Shown here: piece after piece, positions 41,026 to 51,270 of the stretch | How positions within the stretch are numbered: the first letter of the stretch is position 1 | How the letters are laid out: each line of letters opens with the position of its first letter | Assembly: GCF_030005555.1 (NCBI RefSeq) | Contig: NZ_JASCQG010000004.1 | Coordinates: forward strand, 62,001 to 126,000 | Source of the DNA: Empedobacter sedimenti | GTDB taxonomy: Bacteria; Bacteroidota; Bacteroidia; Flavobacteriales; Weeksellaceae | Reading direction: 5' to 3' | DNA: 64,000 bases | Made by a program: the position numbers and the translations under genes | Notes under the pieces: model-generated | Seen by the model: only the letters and a program-made list of their open reading frames with translations | Told to the model about the DNA's origin: nothing | Databases searched by the model: none

Positions 41026-42015
41026 ATGTTAAGAGTAGCAGTTGTAGCAGGTGGATACACGGACGAAAGCGTTATTTCGCTAAAAAGTTGCGAATTAATA
41101 TTTGCAAGTTTAAATCCAGAAAAGTACGACAGAACAAGGGTTCGAATCTTAAAAGAAGGTTGGTATGCCGAAATTGATGGTGAAAAATACCCAATCAATA
41201 AAGGAGATTTTTCTTTTGATAAAAACGGAGAGAAAATTAATTTCGATGTCGTTTTTAACACAATTCATGGTACACCAGGCGAAGATGGTTATTTACAAGC
41301 CTACTTCGAAATGATTGGTATGCCTTACAATGGTTGCCCATTTTATCAATCTGCCTTAACATTCAATAAAAAAGATTGTATTGCAGTGTTGAGTAAATAT
41401 GGAATTCCGCATGCAAAGTCTGTTTATATTAATAATGGAGAACACTATTCTGAAGATGAAATCATCGCAACAGTAGGTTTACCTTGTTTTGTAAAACCAA
41501 ATCGTTCAGGATCTAGTTTAGGAATTTCTAAAGTTCATCAAAAAGAAGAGTTTGAAGCTGCGATGCAAAAAGCTTTTAAAGAAGATACAGAAGTTTTGAT
41601 TGAATCTTTCTTAGATGGAACAGAAGTTTCGGTAGGAGTTTTGAACTACAAAGGAGAAACAACTGTTTTAGGAATTACAGAAATCGTTTCGCACACAGAG
41701 TTCTTTGATTATGATGCAAAATACAATGGTTTATCTGATGAAATTACGCCAGCTCGTTTAACACCAGAAGTTGAAGCAAGAGTAAGAGAAGTTGCTGCAA
41801 AAGCGTATAAATGTATCAATATGTCTGGTTTTTCTCGTTCAGAGTATATTATTGTAAATGGAGAACCTCATTTTATTGAAATGAATACATTACCAGGTTT
41901 TTCACCAGCAAGTATTTTTCCTCAGCAAGCTGCAATTGCAGGAATTGCATTAGAGGATTTGATGGATAGTGAAATAGAATTTGCCTTAAATAGACCTTCA
42001 GCATGGATAGAGTAG
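41026..42015 (+). CDS. ddl: D-alanine--D-alanine ligase
   Basis: Ddl makes the D-Ala-D-Ala end of the peptidoglycan precursor. The 329-residue ATP-grasp enzyme shows VAVVAGGYTDESVISLKSCE, NTIHGTPGEDGYLQAYFEMIGMPY, the ATP-binding LPCFVKPNRSGSSLGISKV, LIESFLDGTEVSVGVL, and the metal/product region YIIVNGEPHFIEMNTLPGFSPASIFPQQA. It is divergent from the PASTA gene. The last 13 bases overlap the start of coaD, so the two are co-transcribed. Confidence 0.96.
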   Translation: MLRVAVVAGGYTDESVISLKSCELIFASLNPEKYDRTRVRILKEGWYAEIDGEKYPINKGDFSFDKNGEKINFDVVFNTIHGTPGEDGYLQAYFEMIGMPYNGCPFYQSALTFNKKDCIAVLSKYGIPHAKSVYINNGEHYSEDEIIATVGLPCFVKPNRSGSSLGISKVHQKEEFEAAMQKAFKEDTEVLIESFLDGTEVSVGVLNYKGETTVLGITEIVSHTEFFDYDAKYNGLSDEITPARLTPEVEARVREVAAKAYKCINMSGFSRSEYIIVNGEPHFIEMNTLPGFSPASIFPQQAAIAGIALEDLMDSEIEFALNRPSAWIE

Positions 42016-42464
42016 CCGTTTTTCCTGGATCTTTTGATCCAATTACATTAGGACATTTAGATATTATAGAACGTGCGGTTCCGTTGTTTGACAAGATTAT
42101 TGTAGCAATAGGAACAAATTCTTCTAAAAATTATATGTTTTCGTTAGAGCAACGAATCAAGTTTATTGAAGATTCTGTTGCAAAATTTGAAAATGTTTCA
42201 GTGATGGCTTATAATGGTCTGACTGTTGATTTTTGTGATGAGGTAAATGCACAATTTATTTTACGAGGACTTCGTAATCCAGCAGATTTTGAATTTGAGA
42301 AAGCAATTGCCCATACAAACCGTGCAATTACAAATCATAATATCGAAACTATTTTCTTGTTAACATCTTCAGGAAAAGCCTATATCAGTTCAAGTATTGT
42401 GCGTGATGTAATGCGTAATGGAGGTAAATATGAAATTTTAGTTCCAGATACTGTGAGAATTTAA
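42003..42464 (+). CDS. coaD: Phosphopantetheine adenylyltransferase
   Basis: CoaD makes dephospho-CoA from ATP and 4'-phosphopantetheine. The 153-residue protein is a normal length and carries AVFPGSFDPITLGHLDIIERA with the nucleotidyltransferase T/HxGH motif (TLGH), LRGLRNPADFEFEKAIAHTNR, and the C-terminal YISSSIVRDVMRNGGKYEILVP. The ATG lies inside the last codons of ddl in another frame, an overlap of 13 bases that implies coupled translation. Confidence 0.96.
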   Translation: MDRVAVFPGSFDPITLGHLDIIERAVPLFDKIIVAIGTNSSKNYMFSLEQRIKFIEDSVAKFENVSVMAYNGLTVDFCDEVNAQFILRGLRNPADFEFEKAIAHTNRAITNHNIETIFLLTSSGKAYISSSIVRDVMRNGGKYEILVPDTVRI

Positions 42465-42493
42465 TAAGCGATATATAATATTATATATAAAAC

Positions 42494-42533
42494 AAAAAAA
42501 AGGATACATTAATTATAATGTATCCTTTTTTTT
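42494..42533 (+). terminator. Bidirectional terminator between coaD and rnhB
   Basis: A long stem (AAAAAGGATACATTA with TAATGTATCCTTTTT) around a 4-base loop with A- and T-runs on both sides. It serves coaD and the convergent rnhB. Confidence 0.92.
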
Positions 42534-42537
42534 GTTA

Positions 42538-43134
42538 CTATAAATCTAGCGTTAATTGATCTGGTAATAATTTAAATGTCATACGGTGATATTTTGTAGC
42601 ACCAAATTCTTTTATTGCAGCTCGATGATCTTTTGTAGGATAACCTTTATTCTTTTTCCAATTGTACATTGGATATTCTTCATGAATTTTTTCCATGTAC
42701 TCATCGCGATAAGTTTTGGCAAGTATAGAAGCAGCTGCAATATTCATATACTTAGCATCTCCTTTTACAATACACTCATGTGGAACATCTTTATAAGCAT
42801 TAAATCGATTTCCGTCAACAACGATCATTTCTTTAGGGCAATCTAATTGATCAATTGCACGATGCATAGCCAAAAAACTAGCGTTAAGAATATTAATTTC
42901 ATCAATTTCATTAGGCCAAACAATTCCAACAGCCCAAAAACGTGCGTTTTCTTCGATGAAGGCCCTAAGGGAATTTCGTTTCTTTTCTGTTAATTTTTTT
43001 GAATCATTGATTATTTCATTTTCAAAATCATTTCCTAAAATAACAGCAGCGGCAACAACAGGTCCACTTAAACATCCTCTTCCTGCTTCATCACACCCTA
43101 CTTCATATTCCCAATTTGATAAAACTTTAAGCAA
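42538..43134 (-). CDS. rnhB: Ribonuclease HII
   Basis: RNase HII removes RNA from RNA/DNA hybrids and single ribonucleotides from DNA. The 198-residue protein has the family opening [24 protein letters not shown] with the catalytic Asp-Glu pair, the second Asp region MIVVDGNRF, and the late [15 protein letters not shown]. An in-frame stop lies four codons upstream of a TTG at 43134, and no in-frame ATG precedes the catalytic Asp, so TTG is the likely start (next codons Leu-Lys-Val). Divergent from the susC gene. Confidence 0.93.
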   Translation of the reverse strand: MLKVLSNWEYEVGCDEAGRGCLSGPVVAAAVILGNDFENEIINDSKKLTEKKRNSLRAFIEENARFWAVGIVWPNEIDEINILNASFLAMHRAIDQLDCPKEMIVVDGNRFNAYKDVPHECIVKGDAKYMNIAAASILAKTYRDEYMEKIHEEYPMYNWKKNKGYPTKDHRAAIKEFGATKYHRMTFKLLPDQLTLDL

Positions 43135-43236
43135 TTTTTTATTTTTTTAACAAAGTTATTAAAATTTAGTAAAAAAAAGTTTTGTAAATGTTATAGAAAT
43201 CTTAAGTTTATAAAAGTTTTAAAAATGTTTTAACAA

Positions 43237-46200
43237 ATGAGGAGAAATTTAAAAAACTTGTTTGTATTAGGAGGGCTTCTTTTAGGAGCTTCATTATACG
43301 CTCAAGAAAAGACGGTTACAGGTACTGTAACTGACAAAGATGGTTTCGGAGTTGCAGATGCTGTTGTAAAAAGTTCTTCTGGTAAAGAAGTTTATACTGA
43401 TGAAGAAGGGAAATTCAGTATAGAAGCTAACCAAGGAGATATTATTACAGTTGAGTCTGTAGGATTACCAACACAAACTTTTGTTGTAGGTACTTCTACA
43501 TCTTACAATGTGTCTTTAAAACAATCTGAAGAAATTGAATTAGAGGGTGCTGTTGTAACTGCATTAGGAATTACACGTGAGAAAAAATCTTTAGGATATG
43601 CTTCTCAAGAAGTAAAAGGTGATGTTATTGCAGCTGCAAGAGGGAATAATCCATTAAATTCTTTATCGGGGAATGTAGCTGGTCTATCAATCTCTAATAA
43701 CTCAGGTAACTTAGGAGGGTCGACTCGTATTGTATTAAGAGGTTTACGTTCTATTACTGGAGAAAATAGACCATTAATTGTTATTGATGGAATTCCTATG
43801 AGTAACAATAACGTTAACGGATCTGGAGCATCAAGTGGTGGTGGTGGCCGTGATTATGGTGATGGAGCATTTGATATGAATCCTGATGATGTAGAATCTA
43901 TCAATGTATTGAAAGGTGGACCTGCTTCAGCATTATATGGTTCTCGTGGAGCGAATGGTGTAATCATGATTACGACTAAAAAAGGTAAAAAAGGGCGTGA
44001 TGAAATTACTGTTAATACAGGAGTTTCATTTGATCAAGTTGCAATTAGTCCAAAGTTACAAAGACTTTATGGAGGTGGATCAAAAGATACATTTAATACA
44101 ATTACTGTAGATGGAAAAAAATACAATATTGTAGAGTATCAAATGGATGAATCTTGGGGACCTAAATACAATGGTCAAATGGTATTGCATTGGAATGCAT
44201 TCAATCCAGAAGATCCAAAAAATTACATGATTGCGAAAGAATGGAAAGCACCAGCTCATGATGTAGACTCATTCTATAATACAGGTATTACGTATACTAA
44301 CTCTGCAACTTTTGCAAAGTCTTATGAAAATACGAATGCTAAACTAGCAATATCGAATGTTAATCAAACAGGTATTATACCTAATTCTTCTTTAAAAAGA
44401 ACAACACTTAACTTGGGTGTTGATAATAAATTCAACGATAAATTTCAAGTTTCTGGAGATATCAATTATGTAAGAACTGACGGATTTAATCGTCCTGAGT
44501 TTGGATATGGAGATAACTCTGTAATTCAGAAGTTTTATCAATGGGGACAACGTTCGTTAGATTTTTCAGCACTTAAAAACTATAAAAATAGTAAAGGAGA
44601 GCAGCAATCTTGGAACAGAACTGCTTGGAATAATGCAACGCCATTATATTCTGATAACCCGTATTGGATTATAAATGAAAATACATCTGATGATAGACGT
44701 GATCGTTTCTATGGAAATGTGAAGTTAAGATATGATATCTTACCTGGTTTATATGCTACAGGTGCTATTTATGGAGATCACTATAATTTACAAATTCAAG
44801 AAAGAGTTGCAATTGGATCTCAAGCTACTTCAGGATATTCACTATTTACTCGTCAGTTTACAGAGATGAACTATGAAGGACGTTTAAATTATGAGAAAAA
44901 ATGGACTGATTTAAGTTTAAATGCTTTTGCAGGTGTTAATAGACGTCATGAGACAAGATCTAATGTTAATGCTGCAACATCAGGAGGGTTAGTAGTTCCA
45001 GATTTATATTCATTATCTAATTCAATGGCATCTCCTACAGTATCTAATTATAGATCTAAGAAAAGAGTAAATTCTGTATTTGCAGGAGCCTCATTAGGTT
45101 TTTATGATATTTTCTATTTAGATGTAACTGCTCGTAATGACTGGTCATCAACTTTACCTGATGGAAATAACTCATATTTTTACCCTTCAGTTTCTGGAGC
45201 TTTTGTTTTCTCAAATATCCTTAAACAAGATTGGTTAACATTTGGTAAAATTAGAGGAGGATGGTCTCGTGTAGCAAATGATACAGATCCATTTAATTTA
45301 ATTGATACATACGCTAACAATACTTTTACAGGTACAACTAACTTAGGAGATCCTTATTATTTATTACCTGGAGCTAAGGCAAATAGAAATCTTAAACCTG
45401 AGATGGTAGATTCTTGGGAAGTTGGATTAGAAATGCAATTCTTCAAAAATCGTTTTGGATTTGATGTAACTTACTATCAACAAAAAACAAATGATTTAAT
45501 TGTTCAAAATACAACTCCACCAGAAACAGGATTTACTGCTAAATGGTATAACGCTGGGGTAATGGAAAACAAAGGTATTGAAGCAATGGTAAGAATTACA
45601 CCAATTCAAACTGAAGAGTTCTCATGGGATTTTGCATGGAATTTTGCTAAAAACGACAACAAAATTGTAGAACTTTACGGAGACTTACAATCTATTACTT
45701 TAGCAACAGCACCATTCAAAGCTGGAGTTTACGCGATGTTAGGATCTAAATACGGTCAAATCCGTGGAACGGATTTTATTTATGATGATCAAGGAAACAA
45801 AGTAGTAGGAGCAAATGGATTATATATTTCATCAGGTGTTAAAAATTTAGGTTCAGTTTTACCAGATTATAACATGGGATTCCGTAATACATTTACTTAC
45901 AAAGGAGTGTCTTTATCAGCTTTAATTGATGTTCAAAAAGGAGGTAAATATTTTGCATTAACAAATATGTGGGGTATGTACTCTGGTATGTTAGAAGCTA
46001 CAGCTGCTAATGGAGTTCGTGAAAATGGGGTTATTTCTAAAGGAGTTACAGGAACAGTTAAATCTAATGGAGATGGTACTTACACAGTAACAAATACTGC
46101 AGAGAATAAAACTGTAGTAGATGCTTCTGATTACTTCGGAAATTATTATGCAGGACCAACTTCTCAAAACGTATTTGATTCTGATTATATTAAATTAAGA

Positions 46201-46419
46201 GAAGTTACATTATCGTATACTTTCCCTAAAAAATGGTCAGGACCATTCTCTAATGTTGTGGTTTCTGCCTTCGGAAGAAACTTAGCTACATGGGGATTAG
46301 ATAACAAAGACTTTGATCCTGAAGTTGCTACAGGAGGTTCAGGAAATGTACAAGGTTTAGAAGGAGGTTCATTACCTTCAACAAGATCTTTTGGTATGAA
46401 TCTTAAATTACAATTTTAA
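43237..46419 (+). CDS. SusC/RagA-type TonB-dependent outer-membrane transporter
   Basis: A 1060-residue outer-membrane importer. The order is signal peptide MRRNLKNLFVLGGLLLGASLYAQ, a carboxypeptidase-regulatory-like domain (KTVTGTVTDKDGFGVADAVV to about residue 95), a TonB-box-like VVTALGITREKKSLGY, the plug (NPLNSLSGNVAGLSISNNSG, LRGLRSITGENRPLIVIDGIP, INVLKGGPASALYGSRGANG), and a long 22-strand barrel ending SFGMNLKLQF. The substrate is unknown: there are no glycoside hydrolases or peptidases next to it. It is followed after 15 bases by its SusD partner. I see no consensus promoter before it. Confidence 0.95.
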   Translation: MRRNLKNLFVLGGLLLGASLYAQEKTVTGTVTDKDGFGVADAVVKSSSGKEVYTDEEGKFSIEANQGDIITVESVGLPTQTFVVGTSTSYNVSLKQSEEIELEGAVVTALGITREKKSLGYASQEVKGDVIAAARGNNPLNSLSGNVAGLSISNNSGNLGGSTRIVLRGLRSITGENRPLIVIDGIPMSNNNVNGSGASSGGGGRDYGDGAFDMNPDDVESINVLKGGPASALYGSRGANGVIMITTKKGKKGRDEITVNTGVSFDQVAISPKLQRLYGGGSKDTFNTITVDGKKYNIVEYQMDESWGPKYNGQMVLHWNAFNPEDPKNYMIAKEWKAPAHDVDSFYNTGITYTNSATFAKSYENTNAKLAISNVNQTGIIPNSSLKRTTLNLGVDNKFNDKFQVSGDINYVRTDGFNRPEFGYGDNSVIQKFYQWGQRSLDFSALKNYKNSKGEQQSWNRTAWNNATPLYSDNPYWIINENTSDDRRDRFYGNVKLRYDILPGLYATGAIYGDHYNLQIQERVAIGSQATSGYSLFTRQFTEMNYEGRLNYEKKWTDLSLNAFAGVNRRHETRSNVNAATSGGLVVPDLYSLSNSMASPTVSNYRSKKRVNSVFAGASLGFYDIFYLDVTARNDWSSTLPDGNNSYFYPSVSGAFVFSNILKQDWLTFGKIRGGWSRVANDTDPFNLIDTYANNTFTGTTNLGDPYYLLPGAKANRNLKPEMVDSWEVGLEMQFFKNRFGFDVTYYQQKTNDLIVQNTTPPETGFTAKWYNAGVMENKGIEAMVRITPIQTEEFSWDFAWNFAKNDNKIVELYGDLQSITLATAPFKAGVYAMLGSKYGQIRGTDFIYDDQGNKVVGANGLYISSGVKNLGSVLPDYNMGFRNTFTYKGVSLSALIDVQKGGKYFALTNMWGMYSGMLEATAANGVRENGVISKGVTGTVKSNGDGTYTVTNTAENKTVVDASDYFGNYYAGPTSQNVFDSDYIKLREVTLSYTFPKKWSGPFSNVVVSAFGRNLATWGLDNKDFDPEVATGGSGNVQGLEGGSLPSTRSFGMNLKLQF

Positions 46420-46434
46420 TTTACAAAAAGAGTT

Positions 46435-48033
46435 ATGAAAAAGAATATAGGAAAATATTTGTTAATGGCTACTTTGTTAGGTTCTACAGCAATGTTCACT
46501 TCTTGTGACAATGGATTAGCAGAACTTAATGAAAATCCAAATAGCCCTGAAATTGTACCTACGTATACTGTTTTTAATGGTGCTACAAGATATTTAATGT
46601 CTAGTGCTCGTGATGGATGGTGGTCAGCACGTTTGTCAATGCCTTGGATGCAATATACAGCGCAAATCAATTATACAGAAGAAGATAAGTATCAATACCG
46701 TGATACACAAACAACGAATTCATGGATTCAGTTATACAGATCAGCTTCTAACTTTAAAGATATTATTGATAAATGTAAGAACCCAGCTACAGCAGCTCAA
46801 ATGGAGCAATATGGATATTTAGATAACCAAATTGCAATATCGAGAATTATGTTAGCTTATACGTTTGATCAATTAGTATCTAGCTATGGAGATGTACCTT
46901 ATTGGTCTTATGGTAATAAGAATGCAGATTTTCAGGCATTACAAATTGATGATTTTGCTGCACCAAAATATGTTACTCAGCAAGTTATTTATGAAGACTT
47001 ATTAAAAGAGTTAAAAGAAGCTTCTGAACAAATTAATGTTAAACAATCTGGATTTACTGCTGGAGATAACATTTATGGAGGAGATGCTGCAAAATGGAAA
47101 AAGTTTGCAAACTCTTTACGTTTAAGAATCGCTAATCGTGTAAAAGCTAAATTACCATCAGCAAATGCTCATATTACAGATGCTATTGCAAAAGGAGTTT
47201 TTACATCTAATGATGATAATGCGGCTCAAGCATTTGGAAATTCAACAGCTGAAGGATCTCCATTCTGGGCAACTTTCTTTACAGGAAGTATGCGTACTGA
47301 CTTTGCGATGAATAAACAATTCATTAATTTATTAAAAGGTCAATCAACGAAAAACTTTGGATTAGATCCTCGTTTACAAGCTTATGCAGCTCCAACAGGT
47401 CTTAAAAAATCTGAAGTTTATCCAGCTTCTTATTCAGATTCTAATGATTTAACAAAATACGAAGGTATGCCTTATGGTTTACCAGATAAAATGTTATCAT
47501 TAAACAATGATACTTCAACACTTTCGTTTGCATCTAAGTATGTAATGACTCCTACTTATGCAGAAGTTTTAATGGAATATGCTGAGGTAGAATTTATCTT
47601 ATCAGAATTAAACGGATGGGATGCTACGCACTATAAAGCAGGAGTACAAGCTTCTATGGATAAATGGGGAGTAGATGCAGCTAAAGCAACAGCTTATGTA
47701 AATGCATTACCAGCGGCTAATCAAGAGAATGTTATTTCTCAAAAATATTTAGCTTTATTCATGCAAGGAGCTGAGGCTTGGAATGAGTATCGTAGAACTG
47801 GTTACCCTTCAGGTGGTATTTTATTATTACCAGGGCAAACAGCAAAAGATAATAATGGAGCAACTTATACATTTACTCCTTTAATGTCAGGTAATGTTGT
47901 TGCTAAAGACTTACCAGCTCGTGTACGTTATCCAATTACTCAACCATCATTAAATGGAGCTAACTATAAAGATGCTTCATCAAAATTAAGTAATGGCGAT
48001 GAGATTAATTCAAAATTATTTTTCGCTAAATAA
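46435..48033 (+). CDS. SusD/RagB-like nutrient-binding lipoprotein
   Basis: The 532-residue surface lipoprotein that pairs with SusC. The signal ends in MFTSC, a lipobox. It belongs to the SusD-like subgroup with ELNENPNSPEIVPTYTVFNG near the N-terminus, YQYRDTQTTNSWIQLY, LRLRIANRVKAKLPSANAHI (the helix of the TPR-like core) and GAEAWNEYRRTGYPSG at the C-terminal end. The group binds oligosaccharides or peptides and acts as a lid on SusC. The ligand cannot be read. A terminator follows. Confidence 0.92.
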   Translation: MKKNIGKYLLMATLLGSTAMFTSCDNGLAELNENPNSPEIVPTYTVFNGATRYLMSSARDGWWSARLSMPWMQYTAQINYTEEDKYQYRDTQTTNSWIQLYRSASNFKDIIDKCKNPATAAQMEQYGYLDNQIAISRIMLAYTFDQLVSSYGDVPYWSYGNKNADFQALQIDDFAAPKYVTQQVIYEDLLKELKEASEQINVKQSGFTAGDNIYGGDAAKWKKFANSLRLRIANRVKAKLPSANAHITDAIAKGVFTSNDDNAAQAFGNSTAEGSPFWATFFTGSMRTDFAMNKQFINLLKGQSTKNFGLDPRLQAYAAPTGLKKSEVYPASYSDSNDLTKYEGMPYGLPDKMLSLNNDTSTLSFASKYVMTPTYAEVLMEYAEVEFILSELNGWDATHYKAGVQASMDKWGVDAAKATAYVNALPAANQENVISQKYLALFMQGAEAWNEYRRTGYPSGGILLLPGQTAKDNNGATYTFTPLMSGNVVAKDLPARVRYPITQPSLNGANYKDASSKLSNGDEINSKLFFAK

Positions 48034-48060
48034 TAAAATTAATTATCCTCAATAGTTTTT

Positions 48061-48088
48061 AAACCACTTCGAAAGAAGTGGTTTTTTC
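48061..48088 (+). terminator. Terminator of the susC-susD unit
   Basis: AAACCACTTC and GAAGTGGTTT form a 10-base stem with a GAAA loop and a T-run. Confidence 0.9.
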
Positions 48089-48133
48089 TTTTAGTTTATT
48101 TTTTGTAAATTCATCTCTAATGAAACATAGGTT

Positions 48134-49513
48134 ATGAATTTTATAATAAAGACTTTTTTTATATTATTAAGCTTTACTAATTTAATTTTTGCTCAAAGTA
48201 ATTTAAGAAAAGTAGAGATAAGTATTTGCTTAAATTATAATTTTGATTCTAACTTACTATTGGATACACCAGATGATTTGGGTGATATTCAAGATGAGTT
48301 TTATCGGCAGAATCCAGATTTAGATGATTCTAAGTATACTCACGATGGAGTTGTCTATAAGAACTTACTTACTACAATAAGATATTCTAATGTGAAAAGA
48401 ACTTTTCTAATTGATGATGGAAATAAAGATAGAAAAGTTTTTTATTTGAAATTCATGGAGAATACAATGAATAACCCAAATTTTTTTCCTGTAGAAGTAA
48501 CTTATATTAGAAGTAGAAATCCACCTTCTCTTAGTGGCGAAGTATTAGAAGGTTGTCTAGAAAATAATTTCGAAAAATATGATTTAACAAATATTTCTTT
48601 GATAAAAGCTTTTATTGATGTTCCTATAGATGAAAGAGTTTTACTTTTTAGTCTTTATAAAAGTAAAATTGATATGGAGTTAGATCAAAATAAAATAGAG
48701 GATTCAGAGTGGAGAAATTATATAATTAATCCAACAGACCATCATAAAGTTTATTTAAAAATATCATTTAAAGACTCAGATAAAAAATGTATATCATATT
48801 CAGCAATTGATTTAAAATTAAAAGACTATTCAACTCAATTGAAGCAGACTGAATTTGAGTTTTGTGGAACACCATTTACTATTGACGGACCAGATAATCA
48901 ATCTAATTATGAATGGTATTATAATGGCGTTTTAAAATCAAAAAATAAGGATGTTACTATTGATGAATTAGGAGAGTGGATAGTTTATTTTGATAATGAT
49001 TTGGGGTGTAAATCAAGTGTTAAAGTAAATGTTATTTCAGAAAAATTAAGATCAAGAATAGAAAAAGTTACTGCAACATCAAATAGTGTAACGATAATTC
49101 CTTTCCCTAATGCGAATCTTGAAATGTATTCATTAGATGGAATTAATTTTCAAAAAAGTCCAATTTTTTATAATCAAACAGCTGACTTTGTTAATATTTG
49201 GTATAAAACAAAATTAGGATGCGTTTTTGGTCCATTTCCATTTGATATTGCCAATGGTTTCAATTTTTTATCGCCTAATGGTGATGGTATTAATGATACA
49301 TGGAATCTTAGAAATAAAGAGTTTTATAAGAATGCAATTATTCAAATTTTTGATAGATATGGAAAGATTGTCGAAGATGGTATTGTGAATGATATTCTCC
49401 CTTGGAATGGAAAAAGGAATAATTTGACTTTACCAACAGGTTCTTATTGGTTTATTATTAAAGACGAGAAAGAAACATTGAAATCAGGATATATTGTATT
49501 GAAATTAAAATAG
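48134..49513 (+). CDS. T9SS cargo protein with gliding-type C-terminal sorting domain
   Basis: A 459-residue secreted protein. The signal MNFIIKTFFILLSFTNLIFAQ is followed by about 340 residues of mixed strands without a recognised catalytic domain; one segment (PDNQSNYEWYYNGVLKSKN) looks like an Ig/PKD-type fold. The last 90 residues are the type B (gliding motility-associated) sorting domain: FLSPNGDGINDTWNLRN, IQIFDRYGKIVEDG, PWNGKRNNLTLPTGSYWFII, KSGYIVLKLK. This targets it to the type IX secretion system. It is separated from susCD by a terminator, so joint function is not implied. Confidence 0.88.
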   Translation: MNFIIKTFFILLSFTNLIFAQSNLRKVEISICLNYNFDSNLLLDTPDDLGDIQDEFYRQNPDLDDSKYTHDGVVYKNLLTTIRYSNVKRTFLIDDGNKDRKVFYLKFMENTMNNPNFFPVEVTYIRSRNPPSLSGEVLEGCLENNFEKYDLTNISLIKAFIDVPIDERVLLFSLYKSKIDMELDQNKIEDSEWRNYIINPTDHHKVYLKISFKDSDKKCISYSAIDLKLKDYSTQLKQTEFEFCGTPFTIDGPDNQSNYEWYYNGVLKSKNKDVTIDELGEWIVYFDNDLGCKSSVKVNVISEKLRSRIEKVTATSNSVTIIPFPNANLEMYSLDGINFQKSPIFYNQTADFVNIWYKTKLGCVFGPFPFDIANGFNFLSPNGDGINDTWNLRNKEFYKNAIIQIFDRYGKIVEDGIVNDILPWNGKRNNLTLPTGSYWFIIKDEKETLKSGYIVLKLK

Positions 49514-49539
49514 CAAACCATTTGGTTTGCTATTTTTTT
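49507..49539 (+). terminator. Bidirectional terminator overlapping the T9SS cargo stop codon
   Basis: AAAATAGCAAACC and GGTTTGCTATTTT pair around a 3-base loop, with T-run on the plus strand and U-rich sequence on the minus strand. The stem includes the stop codon of the cargo gene and also serves guaB. Confidence 0.85.
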
Positions 49540-49560
49540 CTTTTTTTATAATACTTTTTA

Positions 49561-51021
49561 CTAATTTGAATAATTAGGAGCTTCTTTTGTAATCACAACA
49601 TCGTGTGGATGCGATTCGTGTAAGCCGGCACCTGTGATACGTACAAATTTTCCGTTTTCAATTAAATCTTGGATTGTTGCAGTTCCGCAGTATCCCATTC
49701 CGGCACGTAAACCACCACATAATTGATAAATAACATCAGCGATAGATCCTTTGTGAGGAACACGACCTTCAATTCCTTCTGGAACTAATTTCTTTGCATC
49801 AGCTTGGAAATAACGATCTTTAGAACCACGTTTCATCGCAGCTAAAGAACCCATTCCTTGATAAGCTTTAAATTTACGACCTTGGAAAATAATTTCTTCT
49901 CCTGGTGCTTCATCTGTTCCTGCAAATAAACTACCTAACATTACTAAGTTTGCTCCAGCAGCAACAGCTTTTACAATATCTCCTGATAATTTGATTCCAC
50001 CATCACCGATGATTGAAACATTACGCGTTTTTGCATAATTGTAAACATCATGAATAGCAGAAAGTTGAGGAACACCAACACCAGCTACAACACGAGTTGT
50101 ACAGATAGATCCTGGTCCAACACCAACTTTTAATGCATTTGCACCTGCATCAATCAATGCTTTTGCAGCTTCAGCAGTTACAATGTTTCCACCAACAATA
50201 TCTAATTCTGGGAAAGCATTTCTAACTTCGGCAACTTTACTGATAACTCCAGCAGAATGTCCGTGAGCAGAATCTAAAGCAACAATGTCAACTCCTTTAT
50301 TTACTAAAGCTTGAACGCGTTCTAATGTATCTGCACCAACTCCAACTCCTGCACCTACACGTAAACGACCTTTAGAGTCTTTACAAGCATTAGGGAATTC
50401 AGTTAAATTGTCAATATCTTTAATTGTGATTAAACCAATTAATTTATTGTGCTCATCAACGATTGGTAATTTTTCGATACGGTAACGAGAAAGAATTTCT
50501 TTTGCTTTTTTAAGATCTGTATCAATATCAGAAGTAATGATGTTTTCTTTTGTCATTACATCTTCTACTAATTGATCAAAGTTTTCTTGATAACGAATAT
50601 CACGGTTTGTAATAATACCAACTAACGTTCTGTCTTCCTCAACAACTGGCAAACCAGAGATTTTATATTTCTCCATTAAGTTTACAGCATCTTGTAACTT
50701 GTGATGACGTGATAAAGTAATAGGGTCAGAAATCATTCCGTTTTCAGAACGTTTTACCATATCAATTTCATTCGCTTGTTCTTCGATTGACATGTTTTTG
50801 TGAATAAAAGATAATCCACCTTCACGTGCTAATGCAATCGCTAATCTTGCTTCGGATACAGTATCCATTGCAGCAGAAACAATCGGAATGTTAAGGGTAA
50901 TATTGTCTGTGAATCTTGTTTGTAGAGATACTTGGTTCGGTAATATCTCTGAGTAGGCAGGCACTAATAACACATCGTCAAAAGTGAAGCCCGTTTGTAG
51001 AATTTTGTCTGTTAAAGGCAT
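49561..51021 (-). CDS. guaB: Inosine-5'-monophosphate dehydrogenase
   Basis: GuaB oxidises IMP to XMP, the committed step of GMP synthesis. The protein has [21 protein letters not shown] at the N-terminus, two CBS domains (about residues 90-200, with [12 protein letters not shown] and [12 protein letters not shown]), the catalytic loop [19 protein letters not shown] with the active Cys, [14 protein letters not shown], and the flap [20 protein letters not shown] place the start at the ATG at 51021 (486 residues). The ATG at 51033 lies only 2 bases after a perfect promoter, where transcription has probably not yet begun. Confidence 0.95.
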   Translation of the reverse strand: MPLTDKILQTGFTFDDVLLVPAYSEILPNQVSLQTRFTDNITLNIPIVSAAMDTVSEARLAIALAREGGLSFIHKNMSIEEQANEIDMVKRSENGMISDPITLSRHHKLQDAVNLMEKYKISGLPVVEEDRTLVGIITNRDIRYQENFDQLVEDVMTKENIITSDIDTDLKKAKEILSRYRIEKLPIVDEHNKLIGLITIKDIDNLTEFPNACKDSKGRLRVGAGVGVGADTLERVQALVNKGVDIVALDSAHGHSAGVISKVAEVRNAFPELDIVGGNIVTAEAAKALIDAGANALKVGVGPGSICTTRVVAGVGVPQLSAIHDVYNYAKTRNVSIIGDGGIKLSGDIVKAVAAGANLVMLGSLFAGTDEAPGEEIIFQGRKFKAYQGMGSLAAMKRGSKDRYFQADAKKLVPEGIEGRVPHKGSIADVIYQLCGGLRAGMGYCGTATIQDLIENGKFVRITGAGLHESHPHDVVITKEAPNYSN

Positions 51022-51035
51022 TGCTTTTTGCATTG

Positions 51036-51066
51036 CAAATTTAGATGATAAATGTATAGAATCAAA
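51036..51066 (-). promoter_or_regulatory. Promoter of guaB
   Basis: The minus strand has TTTG at 51066-51063, exactly 19 bases, then TAAATTTG at 51043-51036. This is the best match to the Bacteroidota consensus in the window. Initiation should fall near 51028-51032. Confidence 0.7.
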
Positions 51067-51270
51067 ATTATTTTAAAAAATCTATCACTATTTTTTTGAA
51101 TTTGATGTTTTGTTAATATGATAATTAAACGATTACAAATAGAAAAATATTAGATAAAATAATCTTTAAAACATTGTTGTATTCTATAAATCTAATCATA
51201 ATTTAATCTTTTCAAGATTCAGCTATATCAAATATTTATCTTATTTTCGCAAGATAGTTTATTGAACAAG

